Shown: in pieces, positions 55,694 through 64,000 of the stretch
How positions within the stretch are numbered: the stretch's first letter is position 1
Layout: each line of letters starts with the position of its first letter
From: Pseudomonas wayambapalatensis
Lineage (GTDB): Bacteria; Pseudomonadota; Gammaproteobacteria; Pseudomonadales; Pseudomonadaceae
Assembly: GCA_014268975.2 (NCBI GenBank)
Contig: CP077096.1
Span: forward strand, 3,571,501-3,635,500
Reading direction: 5' to 3'
Length of the DNA: 64,000 nt
Position numbers and translations under genes: made by a program
Notes under the pieces: model-generated
The model's input: only the letters and a program-made list of their open reading frames with translations
Databases searched by the model: none
Told to the model about the DNA's origin: nothing

Positions 55694-58408
55694 ATGGCCA
55701 CTATCCACGTAGACGGCAAAGCGCTCGAAGTCAACGGTGCAGACAACCTGTTACAGGCCTGTCTGTCGCTCGGCCTCGACATCCCTTATTTCTGCTGGCA
55801 CCCGGCGCTCGGTAGCGTCGGCGCCTGCCGGCAATGTGCGGTCAAGCAGTACACCGACGAGAACGACACCCGTGGTCGCATCGTCATGTCCTGCATGACC
55901 CCTGCCTCCGACGGCACCTGGATCTCCATCGACGATGACGAGTCGAAGGCGTTCCGTGCCAGCGTCGTCGAATGGCTGATGACCAACCACCCGCACGACT
56001 GCCCGGTGTGCGAGGAAGGTGGTCACTGCCATCTGCAGGACATGACGGTAATGACCGGCCACAACGAGCGCCGCTACCGTTTCACCAAGCGTACCCACCA
56101 GAACCAGGACCTCGGCCCGTTCATCGCCCACGAGATGAACCGCTGCATCGCCTGCTACCGCTGCGTGCGCTACTACAAGGACTACGCAGGCGGCACCGAC
56201 CTGGGTGTCTACGGCGCCCACGACAACGTGTACTTCGGTCGCGTTGAAGATGGCGTGCTGGAGAGCGAGTTCTCCGGCAACCTCACCGAGGTCTGCCCAA
56301 CCGGCGTATTCACCGACAAGACCCACTCCGAGCGCTACAACCGCAAGTGGGACATGCAGTTCGCCCCGAGCATCTGCCACGGCTGCTCCAGCGGCTGCAA
56401 CATCAGCCCCGGTGAGCGCTACGGCGAACTGCGCCGCATCGAGAACCGCTTCAACGGCTCGGTGAACCAGTACTTCCTGTGCGACCGTGGCCGCTTCGGC
56501 TATGGCTACGTCAACCGCAGCGACCGTCCACGCCAGCCGATGCTGGCCGATGGCAGCAAGCTGGGCCTCGACGCCGCGCTGGACAAGGCTGCTGACCTGC
56601 TGCGCGGCCGTACCATCGTCGGCATCGGCTCGCCACGCGCCAGCCTCGAGAGCAACTACGGCCTGCGCGAGCTGGTCGGCGCCGACTACTTCTACTCGGG
56701 TATGGAAGCCGGTGAGCTGAGCCGCGTGCGCCTGGTGCTGGACGTGCTGAACAACAGCCCGCTGCCAGTCCCGACCCTGCGCGACATCGAAGACCACGAC
56801 GCCGTGTTCGTACTCGGCGAAGACCTCACGCAAACCGCCGCCCGCGTCGCCCTGGCTGTGCGCCAGGCCACCAAGGGCAAGGCCGAGGCCATGGCCGAAG
56901 GCATGAAAGTGCAGCCTTGGCTCGATGCAGCCGTGAAGAACATCGGTCAGCACGCGCTGTACCCGCTGTTCATTGCCTCGCTGGCCGAGACCAAGCTCGA
57001 CGACGTCGCCGAGGAATGTGTGCGCGCAGCCCCTGCCGACCTCGCCCGCCTGGGCTTCGCCGTGGCCCACGCCATCGACCCGAGCGCCCCCGCCGTCGAA
57101 GGCCTGGACGCCGAAGCGAAGGCAATGGCCCAGCGCATCGCCGACGCCCTGGTGGCCGCCAAGCGCCCACTGGTGGTTGCCGGTACGTCGCTGGCTGACG
57201 CCGCACTGATCGAAGCCGCCGCCAACATCGCCAAGGCCCTCAAGCTGCGCGAGAAGAACGGCTCACTGAGCCTGGTGGTACCTGAGGCCAACAGCCTTGG
57301 CATGGCCATGATGGGCGGTGACTCCGTCGATGCTGCGCTGGACGCCGTCATCACCGGCAAGGCCGACGCCATCGTCGTGCTGGAGAACGACCTGTACGCC
57401 CGCGTACCGGCCGCCAAGGTCGATGCTGCGCTCGCCGCCGCAAAAGTGGTGATCGTCGCCGACCACTCCAAGACCGCCACCAGCGACCGCGCCGACCTGG
57501 TCCTGCCTGCGGCGTCCTTCGCCGAAGGCGACGGCACCCTGGTCAGCCAGGAAGGCCGCGCCCAGCGCTTCTTCCAGGTGTTCGACCCGCAGTACCTGGA
57601 CAGCAGCATCCAGATCCACGAAGGCTGGCGCTGGATGCACGCCCTGCGTGCCACCCTGCTGAACAAGCCGGTCGACTGGACCCAACTGGACCACGTCACC
57701 AGCGCCTGCGCCAACGCCGCACCGCAACTGGCCGGCATCGTCAACGCAGCGCCAAGCGCCGCGTTCCGCATCAAGGGCTTGAAGCTTGCCCGTGAGCCGC
57801 TGCGCTACTCGGGCCGCACCGCCATGCGCGCCAACATCAGCGTCCATGAGCCGCGCACCCCGCAGGACAAGGACACCGCGTTCGCCTTCTCGATGGAAGG
57901 CTACTCGGGCTCGGCCGAACCGCGCCAGCAAGTGCCATTCGCCTGGTCGCCGGGCTGGAACTCGCCGCAAGCCTGGAACAAGTTCCAGGATGAAGTCGGT
58001 GGCCACCTGCGTGCCGGTGACCCTGGCGTGCGCCTGATCGAATCGCAAGGCGATCGCCTGAACTGGTTCAACACTATCCCTGGCGCCTTCAACCCGGCGC
58101 GCGGCACCTGGACTGCCGTACCCTTCTTCCACCTGTTCGGCAGCGAGGAGAACTCTTCGCGCGCGGCACCGGTGCAGGAGCGTATCCCGGCGGCCTACGT
58201 GGGCCTTGCCAAGTCCGAAGCCGACCGTCTGGGCGTAAACGACGGCGCACTGCTGAGCCTGAACGTCGCGGGCGTTTCGCTGCGCCTGCCGCTGCGCATC
58301 AATGAAGAACTGGGCGCTGGCCTGGTTGCGTTGCCCAAAGGCCTGGCCGGCATTCCGCCTGCCATCTTCGGTGCATCCGTCGAAGGCCTGCAGGAGGCAG
58401 CACAATGA
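55694..58408 (+). CDS. nuoG: NADH-quinone oxidoreductase subunit G
   Basis: The 904-residue subunit has an N-terminal [2Fe-2S] domain (Cys34, Cys45, Cys48 in [18 protein letters not shown]), the 4Fe-4S His/Cys cluster [16 protein letters not shown], two further clusters in [14 protein letters not shown] and EVCPTGVF, and a molybdopterin-type large domain with its own Cys-x2-Cys-x3-Cys (CHGCSSGC). A 132-bp gap separates it from nuoF. The stop overlaps nuoH (ATGA). Confidence 0.97.
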   Translation: MATIHVDGKALEVNGADNLLQACLSLGLDIPYFCWHPALGSVGACRQCAVKQYTDENDTRGRIVMSCMTPASDGTWISIDDDESKAFRASVVEWLMTNHPHDCPVCEEGGHCHLQDMTVMTGHNERRYRFTKRTHQNQDLGPFIAHEMNRCIACYRCVRYYKDYAGGTDLGVYGAHDNVYFGRVEDGVLESEFSGNLTEVCPTGVFTDKTHSERYNRKWDMQFAPSICHGCSSGCNISPGERYGELRRIENRFNGSVNQYFLCDRGRFGYGYVNRSDRPRQPMLADGSKLGLDAALDKAADLLRGRTIVGIGSPRASLESNYGLRELVGADYFYSGMEAGELSRVRLVLDVLNNSPLPVPTLRDIEDHDAVFVLGEDLTQTAARVALAVRQATKGKAEAMAEGMKVQPWLDAAVKNIGQHALYPLFIASLAETKLDDVAEECVRAAPADLARLGFAVAHAIDPSAPAVEGLDAEAKAMAQRIADALVAAKRPLVVAGTSLADAALIEAAANIAKALKLREKNGSLSLVVPEANSLGMAMMGGDSVDAALDAVITGKADAIVVLENDLYARVPAAKVDAALAAAKVVIVADHSKTATSDRADLVLPAASFAEGDGTLVSQEGRAQRFFQVFDPQYLDSSIQIHEGWRWMHALRATLLNKPVDWTQLDHVTSACANAAPQLAGIVNAAPSAAFRIKGLKLAREPLRYSGRTAMRANISVHEPRTPQDKDTAFAFSMEGYSGSAEPRQQVPFAWSPGWNSPQAWNKFQDEVGGHLRAGDPGVRLIESQGDRLNWFNTIPGAFNPARGTWTAVPFFHLFGSEENSSRAAPVQERIPAAYVGLAKSEADRLGVNDGALLSLNVAGVSLRLPLRINEELGAGLVALPKGLAGIPPAIFGASVEGLQEAAQ

Positions 58409-59412
58409 GCTGGTTCACCCCCGAAGTGATCGATGTGATTCTCACCGTCGTGCGGGCCATCGTGGTTCTGCTGGCGGTGGTGGTCTGCGGCGCGCTGCTG
58501 AGCTTCGTCGAACGTCGTCTGCTGGGCTGGTGGCAGGACCGTTATGGTCCGAACCGCGTCGGCCCGTTCGGCATGTTCCAGATCGCTGCCGACATGCTGA
58601 AGATGTTCTTCAAGGAAGACTGGAACCCACCCTTCGTCGACCGCATGATCTTCACCCTGGCACCGGTGGTGGCGATGAGCGCCCTGCTGATCGCCTTCGT
58701 GGTCATCCCGATCACCCCGGTATGGGGCGTCGCCGACCTGAACATCGGCCTGCTGTTCTTCTTCGCCATGGCCGGTCTGTCGGTCTACGCCGTGCTGTTC
58801 GCCGGCTGGTCGTCGAATAACAAGTACGCCCTGCTCGGCAGCCTGCGGGCCTCGGCGCAGACCGTGTCGTACGAGGTGTTCCTGGGCCTGGCGCTGATGG
58901 GCGTGGTGGTACAGGTGGGCTCGTTCAACATGCGCGACATCGTTGAATACCAGGCCCAGAACCTGTGGTTCATCATTCCGCAGTTCTTCGGCTTCTGCAC
59001 CTTCTTCATCGCTGGCGTCGCCGTGACTCACCGTCACCCGTTCGACCAGCCGGAAGCGGAACAGGAACTGGCCGACGGCTACCACATCGAATATGCCGGC
59101 ATGAAATGGGGCATGTTCTTCGTCGGTGAGTACATCGGCATCATCCTGGTCTCGGCACTGCTGGTAACCCTGTTCTTCGGTGGCTGGCACGGCCCGTTCG
59201 GCCTGCTGCCGCAAGTACCGTTCCTGTGGTTCGCGCTGAAGACCGCGTTCTTCATCATGCTGTTCATCCTGCTGCGCGCCTCGATCCCGCGCCCGCGCTA
59301 TGACCAGGTGATGGACTTCAGCTGGAAGTTCTGCCTGCCGCTGACCCTGATCAATTTGCTGGTGACCGCTGCGATCGTGCTCTACAACACGCCAGCCGTC
59401 GCGGCCCAGTGA
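58405..59412 (+). CDS. nuoH: NADH-quinone oxidoreductase subunit H
   Basis: The 335-residue membrane subunit has eight helices, [21 protein letters not shown] near 34-55 and the loop [21 protein letters not shown] near 212-232 with the acidic residues at the quinone channel. It couples quinone reduction to the membrane arm. It begins at the ATGA overlap with nuoG. Confidence 0.97.
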   Translation: MSWFTPEVIDVILTVVRAIVVLLAVVVCGALLSFVERRLLGWWQDRYGPNRVGPFGMFQIAADMLKMFFKEDWNPPFVDRMIFTLAPVVAMSALLIAFVVIPITPVWGVADLNIGLLFFFAMAGLSVYAVLFAGWSSNNKYALLGSLRASAQTVSYEVFLGLALMGVVVQVGSFNMRDIVEYQAQNLWFIIPQFFGFCTFFIAGVAVTHRHPFDQPEAEQELADGYHIEYAGMKWGMFFVGEYIGIILVSALLVTLFFGGWHGPFGLLPQVPFLWFALKTAFFIMLFILLRASIPRPRYDQVMDFSWKFCLPLTLINLLVTAAIVLYNTPAVAAQ

Positions 59413-59423
59413 GGATTTGACCC

Positions 59424-59972
59424 ATGTTCAAGTATATCGGCGACATCGTTAAGGGCACCGGCACTCAGCTGCGCAGCCTGGTGATGGTGTTCTCCCACGG
59501 GTTCCGCAAGCGCGACACCCTGCAATACCCCGAAGAGCCCGTGTACCTGCCGCCACGCTATCGCGGCCGCATCGTCCTCACCCGCGACCCCGACGGCGAG
59601 GAGCGCTGCGTAGCGTGCAACCTCTGCGCGGTGGCCTGCCCGGTCGGCTGCATCTCGCTGCAGAAAGCCGAGACCGAGGACGGCCGTTGGTACCCGGAGT
59701 TCTTCCGCATCAACTTCTCGCGCTGCATCTTCTGTGGCCTGTGTGAAGAGGCGTGCCCGACCACCGCGATCCAGCTGACTCCGGATTTCGAAATGGCCGA
59801 GTTCAAGCGTCAGGACCTGGTGTACGAGAAAGAAGATCTGCTGATCTCCGGCCCCGGCAAGAACCCTGACTACAACTTCTACCGTGTTGCGGGTATGGCC
59901 ATCGCTGGCAAGCCGAAAGGCTCTGCGCAGAACGAAGCCGAGCCGATCAACGTGAAGAGCTTGCTCCCATAA
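59424..59972 (+). CDS. nuoI: NADH-quinone oxidoreductase subunit I
   Basis: The 182-residue ferredoxin-like subunit has two [4Fe-4S] motifs: [16 protein letters not shown] near 60-75 and [16 protein letters not shown] near 101-116, ligating N6a and N6b. It starts 11 bases after nuoH. Confidence 0.97.
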   Translation: MFKYIGDIVKGTGTQLRSLVMVFSHGFRKRDTLQYPEEPVYLPPRYRGRIVLTRDPDGEERCVACNLCAVACPVGCISLQKAETEDGRWYPEFFRINFSRCIFCGLCEEACPTTAIQLTPDFEMAEFKRQDLVYEKEDLLISGPGKNPDYNFYRVAGMAIAGKPKGSAQNEAEPINVKSLLP

Positions 59973-59982
59973 GGACAGAAAG

Positions 59983-60483
59983 ATGGAATTCGCTTTCTAC
60001 TTCGCATCCGGGATCGCCGTGGTCTCCACCCTTCGGGTGGTGACCGGCACAAACCCCGTGCACGCCCTGCTCTACCTGATCATTTCGCTGATCTCCGTGG
60101 CGATGATCTTCTTCTCCCTGGGTGCGCCGTTCGCCGGCGCCCTGGAAGTGATCGCCTACGCTGGCGCCATCATGGTGCTGTTCGTCTTCGTGGTGATGAT
60201 GCTCAACCTGGGGCCGGCCTCGGTCGCCCAGGAACGTGGCTGGCTCAAGCCGGGCATCTGGGCAGGGCCGGTGATCCTCGCCGCCCTGCTGCTGCTGGAA
60301 CTGCTGTACGTGCTGTTCGCCAATCCGAGCGGCGCTGCCATCAGCGGTACCACGGTTGACGCCAAGGCCGTCGGCATCAGCCTGTTCGGCCCCTACCTGC
60401 TGGTGGTCGAACTGGCCTCGATGCTGCTGCTGGCTGCGGCCGTCACCGCCTTCCACCTGGGCCGCAACGAGGCGAAGGAGTAA
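59983..60483 (+). CDS. nuoJ: NADH-quinone oxidoreductase subunit J
   Basis: The 166-residue membrane subunit has five helices, with NPVHALLYLIISLISVAMIF and APFAGALEVIAYAGAIMVLFVFVVMML, the NuoJ hallmark including the pi-bulge helix. It sits ten bases after nuoI. Confidence 0.96.
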   Translation: MEFAFYFASGIAVVSTLRVVTGTNPVHALLYLIISLISVAMIFFSLGAPFAGALEVIAYAGAIMVLFVFVVMMLNLGPASVAQERGWLKPGIWAGPVILAALLLLELLYVLFANPSGAAISGTTVDAKAVGISLFGPYLLVVELASMLLLAAAVTAFHLGRNEAKE

Positions 60484-60486
60484 ATC

Positions 60487-60791
60487 ATGGGTGCTATCCC
60501 TCTCGAGCATGGTCTGGCGGTCGCCGGCATCCTGTTCTGCTTAGGTCTGGTCGGCCTGATGGTCCGCCGCAACATCCTCTTCGTACTCATGAGCCTGGAA
60601 GTCATGATGAACGCCGCAGCCCTGGCGTTCATCGTCGCCGGTGCCCGTTGGGTCCAACCCGACGGTCAGGTGATGTTCATTCTGGTGATCAGCCTGGCAG
60701 CCGCCGAGGCCAGCATTGGCCTGGCAATCCTGCTGCAGCTGTATCGCCGCTTCCACACTCTCGACATCGATGCTGCCAGTGAGATGCGCGG

Positions 60792-60795
<4 letters not shown>
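60487..60795 (+). CDS. nuoK: NADH-quinone oxidoreductase subunit K
   Basis: The 102-residue subunit has three helices, with the conserved acidic residue in [20 protein letters not shown] and [19 protein letters not shown]. It forms part of the proton-translocating E-channel. Its stop overlaps nuoL (ATGA). Confidence 0.97.
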
Positions 60796-62641
<1,846 letters not shown>

Positions 62642-62645
<4 letters not shown>

Positions 62646-62707
62646 CCATGAATATTGCGAACCTCGCGAACCTTGCGACTCTGCGAAAGGAAACGAACCC
62701 GTCATGA
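62642..62707 (+). CDS. 21-codon minicistron bridging nuoL and nuoM
   Basis: An ATG overlaps the nuoL stop (ATGA), and the frame ends in TGA overlapping the nuoM ATG (ATGA). The 21-residue peptide includes a repeat-like [11 protein letters not shown] stretch. Both ends suggest a coupling role. The AAAGGAAACG ribosome-binding site of nuoM lies inside it. The peptide itself resembles nothing I know. Confidence 0.4.
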
Positions 62708-64000
62708 TTCTGCCTTGGCTGATCCTGATCCCCTTCATCGGCGGCTTCCTGTGCTGGCTGGGTGAGCGCTTCGGCGCCACCCTGCCACGCTGGATCGCGC
62801 TGCTGACCATGTCCCTGCTGCTCGGTATCGGCCTGTGGCTGTGGGGCACCGGTGACTACACCCTCGCCCCCGCTCCGGGCGCCGAACCTGCCTGGGCTGT
62901 GGAATACAAAGTCCAGTGGATCCAGCGCTTCGGCATCAGCATCCACCTGGCCCTGGACGGCCTGTCGCTGCTGATGATCCTGCTCACCGGCCTGCTCGGT
63001 GTGCTCTCGGTGCTGTGCTCGTGGAAAGAGATCCAGCGCCACGTCGGCTTCTTCCACCTCAACCTGATGTGGATCCTCGGCGGCGTGGTCGGTGTGTTCC
63101 TGGCGCTGGACCTGTTCCTGTTCTTCTTCTTCTGGGAAATGATGCTGGTGCCGATGTACTTCCTCATCGCGCTCTGGGGTCACAGCTCGGCAGACGGCAA
63201 GAAGACCCGGATCTACGCGGCGACCAAGTTCTTCATCTTCACCCAGGCCAGCGGCCTGATCATGCTGGTGGCGATCCTTGGCCTGGTGCTGGTCAACTAC
63301 AACGCCACCGGGGTGATCACCTTCAACTACAGCGACCTGCTCAAGGCACAGCTGCCGCCAGGTGTCGAATACCTGCTGATGCTGGGCTTCTTCATCGCCT
63401 TCGCGGTCAAGCTGCCAGTGGTTCCGTTCCACTCCTGGCTGCCTGACGCCCACGCCCAGGCGCCGACTGCAGGTTCCGTCGACCTCGCCGGCATCCTGCT
63501 GAAGACTGCGGCCTACGGCCTGCTGCGCTTCGCCCTGCCGCTGTTCCCGAACGCCTCGGCCGAGTTCGCGCCGATCGCCATGACCCTGGGCCTGATCGGT
63601 ATCTTCTACGGTGCCTTCCTGGCCTTCGCACAAACCGACATCAAGCGCCTGATCGCCTTCTCCAGCGTCTCGCACATGGGCTTCGTGCTGATCGGTATCT
63701 ATTCCGGCAGCCAGCAAGCCCTGCAGGGCGCGGTGATCCAGATGCTGGCCCACGGCCTGTCGGCTGCGGCGCTGTTCATCCTGTCCGGCCAGCTGTACGA
63801 GCGTCTGCACACCCGTGACATGCGCCAGATGGGTGGCCTGTGGCACCGCATCGCGTATCTGCCAGCCATCAGCCTGTTCTTCGCCGCCGCGTCGCTGGGC
63901 CTTCCGGGCACCGGCAACTTCGTCGGCGAGTTCCTGATTCTGATCGGCAGCTTCGCCCACGTGCCTTGGATCACCGTGATCGCCACCACCGGCCTCGTGT
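62704..64000 (+). CDS. nuoM: NADH-quinone oxidoreductase subunit M, 5' part
   Basis: The gene runs off the window after 432 codons; the full length is about 510. The antiporter-like core is clear: [67 protein letters not shown] loop. The ATG follows AAAGGAAACG. It is the next proton-pumping subunit of complex I; nuoN should follow. Confidence 0.96.
   Translation, partial: MILPWLILIPFIGGFLCWLGERFGATLPRWIALLTMSLLLGIGLWLWGTGDYTLAPAPGAEPAWAVEYKVQWIQRFGISIHLALDGLSLLMILLTGLLGVLSVLCSWKEIQRHVGFFHLNLMWILGGVVGVFLALDLFLFFFFWEMMLVPMYFLIALWGHSSADGKKTRIYAATKFFIFTQASGLIMLVAILGLVLVNYNATGVITFNYSDLLKAQLPPGVEYLLMLGFFIAFAVKLPVVPFHSWLPDAHAQAPTAGSVDLAGILLKTAAYGLLRFALPLFPNASAEFAPIAMTLGLIGIFYGAFLAFAQTDIKRLIAFSSVSHMGFVLIGIYSGSQQALQGAVIQMLAHGLSAAALFILSGQLYERLHTRDMRQMGGLWHRIAYLPAISLFFAAASLGLPGTGNFVGEFLILIGSFAHVPWITVIATTGLV

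Overview
The window looks like a chromosomal segment of a Pseudomonas of the putida group. It is GC-rich and carries a fused nuoCD gene, gacA with a TTG start directly before uvrC, an OprD-type porin, REP-like repeats, and a second EF-G gene near isocitrate lyase. From memory, the backbone order uvrC/gacA, aminotransferase, EF-G2, aceA, nuo matches P. putida KT2440 around PP_4097 to PP_4130, with the K2 type VI secretion cluster just upstream. No database search was possible.

Region 1 (1-13750) is the distal part of a T6SS cluster on the + strand: tssF (3' end), tssG, an FHA protein, tssJ, tssK, tssL, hcp, vgrG, a DUF4123 adaptor, a VasX-like membrane effector, a membrane DUF6708-like partner (candidate immunity) and a PAAR tip. 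It is followed by the scar of a collapsed tandem duplication. The scar holds a copy of the vgrG start, then the last 57 codons of an effector, then a second immunity-like gene with a replaced C-terminus.

Region 2 (13851-28275) is a sugar-acid catabolic and transport island. The minus strand carries an MFS transporter, a COG3618-type lactonase/amidohydrolase, a PdxA-like dehydrogenase and an OprD porin. After a gap follow a second MFS transporter, an enolase-superfamily dehydratase, an AraD1/FAH-fold enzyme and an alpha-ketoglutarate-semialdehyde dehydrogenase. Divergent on the plus strand are a tripartite tricarboxylate transporter (tctCBA) and a LysR regulator. A conserved operator-like motif lies in front of both tctC and the second MFS gene, suggesting one regulon. 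The island ends at a broken IS1182-type transposase beside a tRNA-Gly/Glu/Gly cluster.

Region 3 (29219-48210) is conserved backbone: tRNAs, pgsA, uvrC, gacA, an XRE regulator, an acetyltransferase, a DUF488 fragment, a glutathione transferase, two envelope lipoproteins, a thioesterase, an amino-acid permease/LysR/aminotransferase set (probably 2-aminoadipate/GABA-type catabolism), two small unknown genes, fusB, a SulP transporter, an odd subtilase and a divergent secretin-domain protein.

Region 4 (48706-64000) holds aceA with its terminator, a 700-bp AT-rich intergenic region with a Fur-box-like site, and the nuo operon (complex I) from nuoA to the truncated nuoM.
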